Origin: Datnioides undecimradiatus
Lineage: Eukaryota; Chordata; Actinopteri; Lobotiformes; Datnioididae
Reading direction: 5' to 3'
DNA length: 64,000 bases
Assembly: GCA_008933995.1 (NCBI GenBank)
Contig: WARS01002707.1
Span: 1 to 64,000, forward strand
The notes under the pieces are model-generated. The model searched no databases and had not been told where the DNA came from. It saw only the letters and a list, made by a program, of their open reading frames with translations. This document shows, piece after piece, positions 47,231-57,766 of this stretch. The position numbers and the translations under genes were made by a program. The stretch's first letter is position 1. Each line of letters begins with the position of its first letter.

Positions 47231-50116
47231 CTCATCATTGTGCAAAATAGACTTACAAATGAGTTGTGAGGTGTAAACGCTTCTTCTTCGTTGGTGGATC
47301 TACAGACGGAGGCGTGGATGGCTTCTGCAGCACTGGTTCATGAAACACAGCGTTATAACCATTGCATCAGTGTGTGTGTCTGTGCAGGTGTCACGTTCAT
47401 GTCTTATGTGTTCACTGACTGTATTTGCAGACATGGACCTGTGCAACACGGTGGAGCACGGCTGCGAGCACCAGTGCGTAAGCACGCCAGGGTCTTACTA
47501 CTGCATCTGTCCAGAGGGCCAGCTGCTGCAGGAGGACGGCAAGAGCTGCGGCAGTGAGTCGAACCTCTGACGAACCGTTTAATGCAAGGTCATGAGACCA
47601 GCGGTGCAAACTCAGGGTCATCAGTGTGGGAATCACAGGGCAGGTTCAGGGCAGAGGGACTGCTGCTTCAGCGAAGGGAGGAGAGAGTGGAGTGTTTCCT
47701 CAGGAGGTGAAATCCAGACCTGGGGCTGATGTTAAAAGCAGCTCGCTCAGGTCTGGCCGGACGCAGACGCAGATCTTCTGAATTTTCCTTTTCTCCGGGG
47801 AGGCTGAGAGAGACGTGCCAGGAACCGTCACGCAGCACCTCCGCACGGAGGCCCGGGGCGGCTCGGACCGTCTCACTCGTCTCCCAGTGAAGACTCACCC
47901 TCGCAGCAGAGCCCTGCTCCAAACTGCTGCGCCTCGCTCGCTCGGTTTCCGTGGCAACGCTCAAAATAAACAGAGCGCGAGAAAAATATCAAACGCACTG
48001 TCTAATTTAGCCTTCTGCATTATATCAGTCTGCCGATACTTCATATTGAGCCTTCATTGGCCGCTTCGCAGACGGTTCAGCTGTGGAGACGTCTCCATAG
48101 CAACAGCAACAAACAAAGATCTCATGCCGGGTTTTTAAAGCCAGCGCTGATATCGATATTTGACGGCCGAGTGATGGATGACAGCAGCAACAGGATCAGT
48201 TCAAATGTTCGTTTTGACTTTGGTTCCGTGTGTTTTCATGCTGCTCTCCGTCTCCTCCAGCCTGCAAGTCTGCAAACATCGACCTGGTGCTGCTGATCGA
48301 CGGCTCCAAGAGCGTCCGCCCGCAAAACTTTGAGCTGGTGAAGAAGTTTGTGAACCAGGTGCGGTGTCAACAACAACAACAACAAGAACAACAACACAGT
48401 TTATTATTAAATCATTCATCTGCAGAGAAGCGTCAAGCTCCTGCACAGATCAGATGCATCAGTCAGCAGTTAGTCCGATCAATCATCGCGTTGATCTGTA
48501 ACATCCAGCTTTAGTTTGCGTCTAACAGCTGATTGGTTGCGCTGCTGAGAAGTTCCCACCATAGACTGAGGACCAGTATGAGTTTACAGGTGCCCAAACA
48601 CAGTGAGCAGATCAGCAACTTTGCAGAAGTTTAGATAAAAATCACAAATATCCAGCTTGTTTTTGTTTGTTTTAGGGCAGGAAGTGACATTAAAACAATA
48701 ATAAACACATAAATAAACAGAAGCACGGTAACAGACCTGCTACAGATGAACAGTGACCCTCACCTGCTCCTGTGCTCCAGGTCGTGGACTCGCTGGACGT
48801 GTCCGCCCACGGCACCAGAGTGGGTCTGGTTCAGTACTCCAGCCGGGTCAGGACCGAGTTCCCTCTCAACATGTATCACACAGCTGACGAGATCAAGGCT
48901 GCGGTCATGAAGGTAAAACTGTTTGTGCCCGTTTCCACCAAAACACTCCACTTTCACGTCTCTGATGCATCAACAGGCGCGTGCTCCTCAGATGAAGCCA
49001 CTGAACCATAAACCGCAGAAGCATAACCCATCCAGCAGGAACTGAGCCCAGTCTGGATCCTCAGACATCTGGACCAACGTCAGCTGGTCCACTGACTGCT
49101 CTTTGTCTCTGTCCAGGTCGAATACATGGAGAAAGGAACCATGACAGGCCTGGCGCTCAAACACATGCTGGAGAACAGCTTCTCAGAGGCCGAGGGCGCC
49201 CGCCCCGCCGCCCGCAACATCCCCCGGATCGGTCTGGTGTTCACGGACGGACGCTCCCAGGACGACATCACTGAGTTCGCCAAGAAGGCCAAAGAAGCCG
49301 GTGAGACCCTGCCGGACGTGATGCTGGAGTCTGAGCCGTGGATCGATCCCCACGCGGAATGTGTGACGGATGTTTGTGTGCACGTGCGCAGGTATCACCA
49401 TGTACGCCGTCGGCGTGGGGAAAGCGGTGGAGGACGAGCTTCGCGAGATCGCGTCCGAGCCCGTGGAGAAACACTTCTACTACACCACCGACTTCAGCGC
49501 CATCAGCACCATCGCCGAGAACCTCAAACTCAACGTGTGCCCAGGTACCGCGCTCTGCTCCCGGCTGCTGTTCGGCTGCATCTCTGACGGTTTTACAGTC
49601 AGTCACCAGTTTATTCAAGACTAAGCTGCTGATTTTAGTGGTTTTAATACTTATTGATGTGTAATTATGCTAACAAATGTATTTATTAATTAAAAAAAAC
49701 AATTCATTTGTGCACACACATCTCAGGTGATACGCTGAGTGCGCAGATAAAGGCTTTGCATCATGATTCGGGTGCAGGTGCATCCTGCAGCAGGCGGATT
49801 ACTTCCTGTTTCTATGTATTTAAAAAAAAGAGTTTACCTCAGATGATTTCAGATAAACATCTAAAGGTCTCCTGTTGGTTCTCATAATATTTTCAAAGTT
49901 CATACGCTGAGATGCAGCTGAGTCAGCGGTCCTGCTGCGCGTCACTGAAGTGATGTGTTGGTGTTTGGCTCCACCTGCTGGCAGCTGTGGGAAACACTGA
50001 AACATCAATAACAAAACACAGTAACTGAGTTTAAACTGCAGCATCGATGTAACAAACAAACATCATATTCATGTATTTTTAGTTTTTGACCTTTGCTTTA
50101 CCTTTGCCTTTTCAAT

Positions 50117-50147
<31 letters not shown>

Positions 50148-51279
50148 GTTGACTGAGGCTCTCCTGCCTGTGACCTCCTGTGTTGCAGAGGAGAGTCAGG
50201 GGGAGATCGAGGTGAAGGACCCGTGTGCCTGCGAGAGTCTGGTGGAGTTTCAGCAGGCGACCATGAGCAGCCTGGAGCAGTTCACACAGAAACATATCCT
50301 TTCATGAGACCAACATCTGACAGCAGCGTGGGATGCTGGGAGTTGTTGTCTTCCTGTCAGCTGGGATTCCTTCAGTGTTGATGGTTCAGGAGGTTTTTAC
50401 TGGGAGCTGAATTCTCCACAGAGGTCTCCTCCTCTCCAAAACAAACAGAGCCGCTGATTCAAACCCAGAGAAACACTGAATAAAGCAGTTCCACCTTAAA
50501 AACCACTGTTTCTCCCACGCTGTCGGCCGCACACGGGACGTCCTGGAGGGGCGGCGAGCCGAGCTGCTGCTAACGTTTGCTCAGCTTGTTTCTCTGATAA
50601 CTTCAGATCCAGACGTCCGACGACTGAAATCCTTCATCTGCTTCAGATACAGAGTTAAAAACAAGCAGCGGCTGAAAAGAGGAGCACAGAAATGTGTCTT
50701 ACAGCTGATCCAGAGTCAGTTTATCAAGCTGCTGCTGACACACAGAAATGTGTCTTACAGCTGATCCAGAGTCAGTTTATCAAGCTGCTGACACACAAAC
50801 ACAACACTGACACATGCACAGAGAGGAGGTGGTGACGCCACAGACAGGAAGTGAAGCCGATAACAGAGCTGATCTGGATTCACATCTGTCCCCAGCTGAT
50901 TCTGTGTTTCCTCCTGTTTCAGTAACGTTTCTTTAAAATCTGCAGCAGAAGCTGTTTTAACTTTTTCTTTAAGTATGAAACGTTCCATGACACCCGGAGA
51001 TTCAGAGACTTCACTTTTGGTTTTGATTTGTCGACACAGAGGAACATACAGACGAGCTGCACCTTTTAATGAATATTAGATTGATTTTCAAGATATGACT
51101 CAAAAACATCTTTTTATGACCAAAGTAAATAAATAAATAAATGTTGTAATTAGTAAACAACCACATATTGATGTTGCTGCATCGTGTGAACATCAGTTTG
51201 CTCCTTAACCAGCTGTTTACTGGCCGGGATGACCGCTCGCCTGGAGCAGCTGGAGAATCAGCTTCTGTCCAGGAAGTGA
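38943..51279 (+). CDS. matn4: Matrilin-4: two von Willebrand A domains, six EGF repeats, C-terminal coiled coil
   Basis: Coding exons: 38943-39027, 40496-40671, 41021-41179, 42043-42274, 43640-43762, 43868-43990, 44396-44518, 46744-46866, 47064-47186, 47431-47553, 48261-48358, 48781-48912, 49117-49300, 49392-49544, 50189-50293, 51221-51279. They sum to 2121 bp, one frame of 706 codons plus TGA. The start at 38943 (ATGAAGATGAGACAG) begins a signal peptide with a leucine-rich core ([13 protein letters not shown]). vWA1 has the MIDAS DSSRS and ends in [21 protein letters not shown]-type sequence diagnostic of MATN4; vWA2 has DGSKS. A cysteine pair (CAC) precedes a short heptad region ending [12 protein letters not shown], as in the matrilin oligomerisation coiled coil. 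Known role: secreted oligomeric adaptor of cartilage and other matrices. Human MATN4 has four EGF modules (recall); this gene has six. The last intron is U12-type. Confidence 0.96.
39160..39220 (+). repeat. (CA)n microsatellite after the matn4 signal-peptide exon
   Basis: About 28 CA units broken by single G's, 130 bp after the donor. Confidence 0.95.
39380..39620 (+). repeat. Dispersed repeat family A, copy 4, in a matn4 intron
   Basis: Has the left end (GGGATGCTGGGAGTTGTTGT) joined directly to the right end (GACAGGAAGTGAAGCCGATA to CATAGATCTACAACATG). The whole core is absent. Confidence 0.9.
40255..40360 (+). repeat. Dispersed repeat, 'ACAGGTGACAC...AAACAGGAA' family, in matn4 intron
   Basis: Carries GAGACACAGGTGACACAGG and AGTAAAACAGGAAGC just upstream of the first vWA exon. 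Confidence 0.55.
40496..42274 (+). CDS. matn4: matn4 first von Willebrand factor A domain (three exons)
   Basis: Three exons (40496-40671, 41021-41179, 42043-42274) encode one complete vWA domain from [17 protein letters not shown] to FQDKLC. The DxSxS metal-adhesion motif, the TMTGLAI helix (MIDAS threonine region) and IVTDGRPQD (third MIDAS loop) are all present, so the metal site looks intact. The first and last cysteines would form the usual disulfide closing the domain. Splice phases (1 in, 1 out) make the domain a symmetrical module. Confidence 0.93.
43070..43330. mobile_element. Fold-back (MITE-like) element, copy 3, in a matn4 intron
   Basis: CGCCAGACTCCTTTAACAAA at the left and TTTTCAAAGGAGTCTGGTGG at the right, in inverted orientation, with ACAGATCGAAGCAG inside. 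Lies in the intron before EGF module 1. Confidence 0.65.
43640..47553 (+). CDS. matn4: matn4 EGF-like repeat cluster, six single-exon modules
   Basis: Six exons of exactly 123 bp, each phase 1-1, encode one EGF module apiece with six cysteines: 43640, 43868, 44396, 46744, 47064 and 47431 (starts). Modules 2, 4 and 5 are near copies ([26 protein letters not shown]), pointing to recent tandem exon duplication. Modules 1, 3 and 6 are more divergent. Because every exon is symmetric, any one can be skipped without shifting the frame. The 2.2-kb intron between modules 3 and 4 holds a dispersed repeat (44.82-45.32 kb). Confidence 0.92.
44820..45320 (+). repeat. Dispersed repeat family D, copy in matn4 EGF3-EGF4 intron
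   Basis: Longer copy of the 19.8-kb repeat, with the same GTTGCTGCAGCTAAAACACT stretch. Accounts for most of the enlarged intron between EGF modules 3 and 4. 45320-46660 holds nothing further recognised. Confidence 0.85.
48261..49544 (+). CDS. matn4: matn4 second von Willebrand factor A domain (four exons)
   Basis: Exons 48261-48358, 48781-48912, 49117-49300 and 49392-49544 encode [17 protein letters not shown] to [13 protein letters not shown] residues are present ([22 protein letters not shown]). This is the better conserved matrilin vWA domain. The second vWA of matrilins is split by more introns than the first, as here. Confidence 0.93.
50189..51279 (+). CDS. matn4: matn4 coiled-coil exons (oligomerisation tail)
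   Basis: Two exons (50189-50293 and 51221-51279) encode an acidic linker, [18 protein letters not shown], and heptads running through [25 protein letters not shown] to TGA. The two cysteines before the heptads are the interchain disulfide pair known in matrilins. The junction codon is C|TG (Leu) across an AT-AC intron. Confidence 0.92.
50294..51220 (+). other. U12-type (minor spliceosome) AT-AC intron of matn4
   Basis: The intron begins ATATCCTTT (50294-50302), a perfect U12 5' splice site, has the branch-site consensus TCCTTAAC at 51202-51209, and ends in AC at 51219-51220, about 12 nt after the branch adenosine. No polypyrimidine tract is needed or seen. Splicing here restores the matrilin coiled coil in frame, while no GT-AG alternative does. 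AT-AC introns at this position are an established feature of matrilin genes, first described in matrilin-1. Most of this intron is a dispersed repeat (50325-50885). Confidence 0.93.
50325..50885 (+). repeat. Dispersed repeat family A, copy 5, inside the U12 intron
   Basis: Left end, core and internal doublet present; the last part after GATCTGGATTCACA is missing. It makes up about 60 percent of the AT-AC intron. Confidence 0.9.
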
Positions 51280-52183
51280 TGCGGTCGGGACACCACAGAG
51301 GAAGAACAACAGACTGGGGGGGGGGCAGAAACCCTTCAGATCAGAGGAACAACCAAGTCTGTTAACCTGAGAGCTTGTGACGTGTCTGCTATCGATGCAA
51401 AATGAACTTTTTTTTGTCTTAAAACACAAAATAAAAACACGAAATCCACTTTTCCCAGCCGTCAGCGAACACAGCAGCTGCTACAAAAACCAAGAAAACA
51501 TAAAGTTTATTATATTTACCAGATTCCCCCCGAGCAAACAAACAAACAAACAAACAGAGTTGAGCATAAATCCATCAGGTTGTTTCTTTTGGAAACTAAT
51601 TTTAATCGACGTCCTGTAGATATTAGGAGCTCCTTCAGCTCAGCCCGTTTCTCTCGCTGTTTATACTTGATCTGTTTTGTACGGTTTGTTGAATATGATG
51701 TATTTATAGCAGGTGGTTTCTGTTTTTATAAGTAGCGCAGTAGATTAGCAGCATTTTAAACACTACGTTGATGTTGTTACCACTCCGGATCTCAGATCGG
51801 CCCACGCGCGTTTGTTCCACGGGGTCCTCGGTGTGAGGGCGGCCCGACGGGACGCAGCTTCAGTCTTCTTTGCATAATAAAAAGGGAAAGTTACAACGCC
51901 TCGGCTCTGTGGGCGCAGGAAACAGGATGATCCGGCTCCCCTTTAATCCAGCTCTGTTCTCTGCACCTTCTAGATCTGGTCTCGCGGTGCCCTGAACACG
52001 TCATTAACGCGCTGGGTCGGATCGGGCTGACCAGGCCGCGCTGTGTGTGGAACCCAGTAGATCGTCTCAGTCTTGTAGTTTTGTATAAAATCATGTACGC
52101 AGCTTCATGTTTTTGTTTTTGTATATTTTCTAAAACCTTTTCCCTTTTTGTATTTTGCTCCTGAGTCCCTGTACCACAGCGGC

Positions 52184-52189
52184 AATAAA
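52184..52189 (+). terminator. Candidate matn4 poly(A) signal
   Basis: AATAAA in GGCAATAAAAGAGCG, about 0.9 kb past the matn4 stop, followed by a GT-rich stretch (cgcgtctcgtgtc). Another candidate hexamer is near 51430. The distance suits a normal matrilin 3' UTR. Confidence 0.5.
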
Positions 52190-52599
52190 AGAGCGAACTG
52201 TTCACGCCTGACTCGCGTCTCGTGTCACATTCAGCGCATCATCAGTCACACAGACAAAGCAACAACGATGAGAAGCAATGAAAAATACAAATGTACTCAT
52301 CTTCTCTGTGTGGACAGCAGAGTTGAGTAAAGCACAGGTCAGCGGCCTCAGGCTGAGGCGGGGCGGCTCCTCAGGCTGCTGCAGCGTTACCGGGCTCACG
52401 TGATCTTATTCATCCATTCATATCTGACCGGGTATTGGCCAGACGTGACGGATCAACAGCTCAAACAGTCTCGGTGTCACTGACACACCGTCCTCATCCA
52501 GACTGACAGAGACAGGAGATGAACCAGATCCAGGTTCTTCTCTGTAGAAACAGAGCCCGCTGTTAACCACTGTTCTTTCTATGCAAACAGTTTGAGTAA

Positions 52600-54440
52600 A
52601 TACCACTTTAAAAAATTATTTTGTTCCATTACTTAAAGAGTTTGAGTATATGAAGAGTGTATGAGGCACTCATTGGTTGTACTCATTTTTGTAACAAACT
52701 TAAATGATCAAGTGTTACCTCAGGCCACAGCGCTGCCCTGTTTCTGGACCCTTTTGATGGACATTTGCCTGCAGTAAAGAGGTTACCATTTTCTGCATGA
52801 ACTAGGTGAGTTGTTGTCTCTATTCAAGTACTACTATTTAGAAACGGCTGGAACCTTTCTAGTTTGAAACGTGTCCATTTGAATGTGCCTAAATTTGAGG
52901 TTGACTTAGGTGAATAATGAGCATTTGATTGTCAGGGATTGATAAACAGTCTTAAATTCAAAATGGGGAATTACATGAGCCAGCTGGGACGGGCTGATGC
53001 AACGATTAACGGTGGTAAACGTGGGAAAAACAATGCTGACGGTGAAGAAAGAAACCAAGACAAGGGGAGTGATGGTCCAACGCTGGCCAGCACCTTTCAC
53101 TGAAAGCCAGGTTTGTGAAAGTGTCCTTTAAATGTTTTTCTTATTTGTGTTACATACATCATTGGACAACATGTTCAGAGAGGGTTATTAGTGTTAGAAG
53201 TAACTCTGCCTGAATATCAAAATTTAGCTTATTTTTAAAAGTTTTATATATTTTTCAGGTTTACTTGGAGTTTTACAGGGTTGTTGGTGTCTTAAAGAAG
53301 AATTCTTTGGTGTTCCTGATGCTTTGTGTCCAAGCTTGAGCATCCTCTGTCCAAGCAGTCAGCTGACCTGCTACAACAGACAACGGTGCGTTGATATTTC
53401 TGTTTTTTCTTGTAATGATATTGATGGTTGGTTCATCCCTATTACAAAAACTAATTCTCTCACCTTCCCTCGTTGTATTTCTCTGTATGGACAAATAAAC
53501 TGATATAAGATATAATTCTTTGTTCTACATTTAAGTGTGTGTTATACCTCTTTGCAGAGCACTGAGCCAACAGCCACTAGATGCCTCGTCCTGAGAGGAC
53601 GTCCAGTCATTCTTGGGGATGATGCATCTGTGTTCTTTAGTTCGGTGAGTAACGTTTTTTGATTATTGTGTGAATCAGTTTTGCCTTTCTCCTATGTTTT
53701 GTTTATTTGAGATGATGGGTTATGATAATTACCATTATGAAGATGTTTCATTGACCTTAACCTATACATGAACACATACAAAAATGGCTCTAACAGCTTG
53801 TTTACACAAAATTACCTAAACTAAAACCACAGTGACTGATAAAAATCATACTATTAAAGAAAGCCATACAGCTGATTGTAGACTAATTGCTGTTAAACTG
53901 ATTATCCTCTATTTGTCTTGTTTCTCGCATTATGTAGAATCTTAATGAAGGAGACTCTGTGGACATTCCAGTGGGAATCTATGAGGACAAGAGAGCTGCA
54001 GGCCCAGCATCACCACAACATCACATCACTGTTAATACATTTGTTGCTTTGTTGTGTTTCAATAAAATAAATAACATGTACTGGATTGTGTGGTCGTTGA
54101 CAAAAGAAGAATTTAATTGCAATTTTCTTATCTCAAATGTTTTAATTTTTAATATAGTCATATTTTAATAAAACTAGGATTTTAAGTGTATTTGACTTAT
54201 AATATTAAGTTCTGCTATTGTACTTTTAAGTAGACTCCACAGTTTTTTCTATTGTTGATTACTTAAACCATTTAAGTGTATATAACTTAAAATGTTAAAT
54301 TCTGACCATTGTACATTTAAGTTGACTACACTTTAACAAATTCATTTTCTCTACCGTCAATAACTTAAACCATTTGAGGCAATCACTTGACACTAATGTT
54401 TAAGTGTCCTGTGCATCGCTCTGCTGCGCAGCTTTGTAAT
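52600..54440 (+). pseudogene. AT-rich block with fragments of a multi-copy SAMD3-like fish protein family
   Basis: Three short open blocks have plausible splice edges: 52936-53103 (reads LINSLKFKMGNYMSQLGR then a stop), 53558-53644 (RCLVLRGRPVILGDDASVFF, bounded by tttgcag and GTGAGT) and 53938 onward (EGDSVDIPVGIYEDKR, with AATAAA inside). From memory, MGNYxSxLxR, RGRPVILGDD and VPVGI are motifs of an abundant, uncharacterised teleost family annotated as sterile alpha motif domain-containing protein 3-like. The N-terminal SAM domain and the C-terminal half are absent, so this is a truncated copy or a new small gene. Base composition is clearly more AT-rich than the flanks, suggesting later insertion. 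Confidence 0.35.
54175..54375 (+). repeat. Two-unit tandem repeat of about 95-100 bp
   Basis: Two diverged units each carry TTTAAGTGTAT, a 'ttctg...attgtac' core, a 'tttaagt.gact' stretch and a terminal ACTTAAACCATTT. It directly follows the SAMD3-like fragments and probably belongs to the same inserted block. Confidence 0.6.
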
Positions 54441-55599
54441 GTTTCGATAAAGTTTCCTGGAATAAATAAAAATGCAAATTACAAGAAAAACAGGAATGTC
54501 CCAGGTTTAATCCTGGATAATCTGTAGTTAATGTTCAGGGAAGCACCTGAAGCATCCAGGGCTGGAGGTCCTGACACCAGGACCAGGACTGAGACTGTCA
54601 CCAAAGCACTGAGGTTGAATGAAACTGTACTGGAACAAGCACCAATTCAACACTTTCTACAAATTCCCTATAATTAACATTAAACTACACCTACAGGACT
54701 CGTCTGCAAAACCGTTTATTTGGTTTTTGAGGAATTACAGAAAATTAAACAATAAAAAACAATAAAGTCATGAAACAGGATCAGGATTCAGGAGAAAAGC
54801 CGGTCCTGCTCAGAAACAGTTTCAGATGAACTTTGGTTCTGATGTGTACCTGCTGCTCCTGCTTCATGTCTCAGGAGTTAAAGTCAAAGTTTTCAGTGAA
54901 CTTTCCCTCGACGCTCCAGACTCAGGAGGACGAGAGGACACGAGCTCCCTGCAGACAAACTGATGTCACTAACTGTAAACCAGCGTTGTTGTCCTGTTGT
55001 TGTTGTTGTTAAGGTGGAGGTGAAAGTTAAAGAGCAGCTCTGTGGAGACCAGTCGCTGAAACTTCCTCCATGGACCGACGAGTTTGTTCAGCAACTTCCT
55101 GTCTTTCTTTATCTTTCTTTCTTTCTTTCTTTCTCCCTGACAAACAGTTTTAACAGTTTATTTTCATTTCTTGACTGAGCTGAAATCAACAAAGCTTCTC
55201 CTCGTGATCAATCTTCAGATTGATCTTCGGGATCCACTGATCAGATCGTTATCAGTAATCAATATCAGACGCAGTGTCTGTGTATTTCAAATGGAAGGAA
55301 CAGGAAGTTTTGCTTTTTCAAAGATGACTTTAATGATTAAAATGACTTTAATGAACTTATTCATCAGCTCTGATAAACGAGTTATGGATTTTAATCAACA
55401 GCACATTTGATTCATTTCACATCAAAGCAGAGAGCTGATGTTAACGATTCAAATCTGTGGTTTTAATAAGAAAAACAACAAATGATGCAACAACAAAAAG
55501 TCGCTGCTCGTCAGAAACAAGCTTCGAGCTGCGCCAAACTCATCATGAATTAAATTAAAGTTCATAAAAGGTCAAACACGAGCAAACACGAGCAAACAC

Positions 55600-55900
55600 G
55601 AGGAGCTGCTGAGTCCGCGGAGGGAAGCTGTTTCCCTTGGAGCTGAACCGTCCTGGATGTCCCAGCTCGCTGCTTCTGCTAATTGCAGATTGTCTTAACG
55701 CAGGAGCTCCCTCAGCAGACTGATCTAATAAATCCCCGCGACGCCGCGTGTGTGCGTGCGCGGCGCGTTGGCTGCCGCACAACAAGCCGCCCCAGTGTGC
55801 GTGACCTTTGCCGATGGCGCCTAACGAGGGGCCGATGAGGCGGCGGCTCGCTCTGCGTCCTGCAGCACGACTCGCCTCCTGAATCCACGGAGGACCCGGT
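55600..55900. other. CpG-rich island-like stretch without a recognised gene
   Basis: Dense CpG (CGCGACGCCGCGTG, GCGCGGCGCGTTGGCTGCCG, GATGAGGCGGCGGC) between AT-rich flanks, and a TGACCTTTG half-site at 55802. No exon was supported. Confidence 0.35.
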
Positions 55901-56533
55901 GAATGTCAGCCGGTCCCAGACGTGCGTCCCGCGCAGAGTGAAACTACCTCAGTGTTTGTTTTTGTGCCGCTGAGGTTGTTGTTTTCCTGCAGAAACCAAG
56001 AAACAGGTGACTTCATGACAAAACGTACGGACGCTGCAGAGGTGTAAACTCCTGTTCCCTCTCTGGATCTGAAGCCCTGTTTATCAGCCACACCATATAT
56101 TCAATCACACAATGTCAACTTTTTAAGATATCACCAGTTTAAATCTAATAAAATATCAAAGTTTAGCAAATTAAATAATAAAAATCACACTTTTATGGAA
56201 TCAAACAGACGCCTAATGTGATTTTGTCAGTGATCTGTTATGGTTTAGCTCTGGCTGAGGCCGGTCTGCAGCGGATCATTGCGCATTTTTAACATAAACT
56301 AAAGAAAAACAGCGCAAAATCTTTTATTTTTAATGCATTTCATAAATGATGTAATGAATAAAAAGAAAAGACTAAGAGATAATGGCAGTGAACTCATCAC
56401 TCTTCTCTGCAACGCTGTTTAAATGACCCTGTCACTGCAGGTCACATCAGTGAACATCAGTAAATGTAACGTGTCTGTGCCTTTACTCTGGACAACGCTG
56501 CAGAAATTCTGCACAGAGTGAGGACACAACCTT

Positions 56534-56546
56534 TGACCTTTGACCT
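56534..56546 (-). promoter_or_regulatory. Perfect DR1 nuclear-receptor site
   Basis: The plus strand reads TGACCTTTGACCT, so the minus strand is AGGTCAAAGGTCA, the ideal HNF4/RXR/COUP-TF direct repeat with 1-bp spacing. A further CCTTTGA lies just upstream. It is about 1.2 kb upstream of the receptor copy 1 TATA box and 5 kb downstream of matn4; its target, if any, is unknown. Confidence 0.4.
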
Positions 56547-57159
56547 CCAGCATTTGTTGTTTGCCACTTTGAGCAAGTGGGCCTTCAGAAAGCCGTTATA
56601 CTGAACTCTCTACAGTCCAGACGAGGCATTACCCATAATCCCGTCTGCAAAGTGGTGCTGCGATGAGATAGAAGCTGCAGCGCCTCAGGCAGAAGTCATC
56701 TGTGGTCAGCGGACAGGAGAACCTGTGTCAGGAGCAGACTGAGCAGTCGAAGCGTTTCACTCTGAAGGCTCCGGTTCAGACCTCAGGCTTAAACAGAGAC
56801 CAAAGACAAACTTAAAATCAAGACTAGAGACGCTTTTAATGCGAAGAAGAGGACGCTGACTGAGAAACCTCAGCTGATCCACGGCCGCGATGTCGCAGAT
56901 TAAAACTATTTTCGCAAACAAACTCATGAGCTCTTTGATTTTAATCAAGAAGCTTCACCAGCTTCGTTTTCACTGCTGGTTTTCCTTTTCACGGCCTGTG
57001 ATCGTTCGTACCCCAGACCACACGTTTCTAAAGCCGCCATTTTGACTCCACACTCTCAGCAATGCTAACAGCTAACGGTGCGTACACAGACGTCCTGTTT
57101 GTTCACCCGAGATGTAAGGAACTGAGCAGACACCAGCTGTCATGTGACTGCACCACAGC

Positions 57160-57480
57160 GTGTAGCTCATAGCTCAGTCTGGACCTCAGCGTGCTAACAT
57201 GCTCGCAGAGACACCGCCAACATGCTGAGATCTACTGAATATCCAGTCTTCTGACCACTCAGAGCGGTTCCACGCTACATGTTAGCATTCAGACGTAAGC
57301 AGGCTAGTTCATTCACACAGCCATTTGGGGTTCACTGTCTTGCTCAAGGACACTTCGGCATCTTGGTGGAGGAGCAGGCGGACGACTCTGAGCCACGGCC
57401 GTTAGCTTTAGCATGCTAACATTGCTAACAGAGCTGCACAAAGCAGTACAGCTGAGGCTTGTTCGCCCTGCAGGTGTTTG
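57160..57480. repeat. Dispersed 'GCTAACATGCTAAC' fish repeat
   Basis: CAGCGTGCTAACATGCTCGC at the left and TTTAGCATGCTAACATTGC at the right, with an insert between. 54.44-57.15 kb has no gene that I recognise. Confidence 0.6.
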
Positions 57481-57663
57481 TTTACCTTCTCAGCATCTGC
57501 GCTTGAAATGAATCATCCTGAATCAGACATTACACTGACGTACATCCATTTCCTGGAGACTTGTGCTAAGCCTCACCGCTTCTAGTCCAAGGCTAAACCA
57601 AGTCTAAGGCCTTAAAACACTGTGTTAACAAGTTTACGTCCCCACAACACGAGTAACACATGA

Positions 57664-57705
57664 CACACACACACACACACGCACACATGCACACACACAC
57701 ACTAC
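57664..57705 (+). repeat. (CA)n microsatellite upstream of receptor copy 1
   Basis: Interrupted CA run about 55 bp before the TATA box. Confidence 0.9.
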
Positions 57706-57757
57706 ATGCATAGTGCACATGCAGTCCTGAGTCCTTGGGTGATTGCCAGCTGGATCG

Positions 57758-57766
57758 TATATAAAG
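57758..57766 (+). promoter_or_regulatory. TATA box of receptor copy 1
   Basis: TATATAAAG about 900 bp upstream of the coding exon. A donor follows some 40 bp later (acg|gtaggt near 57803), so the first exon would be short and non-coding, as is common for fish chemoreceptor genes. Confidence 0.5.
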
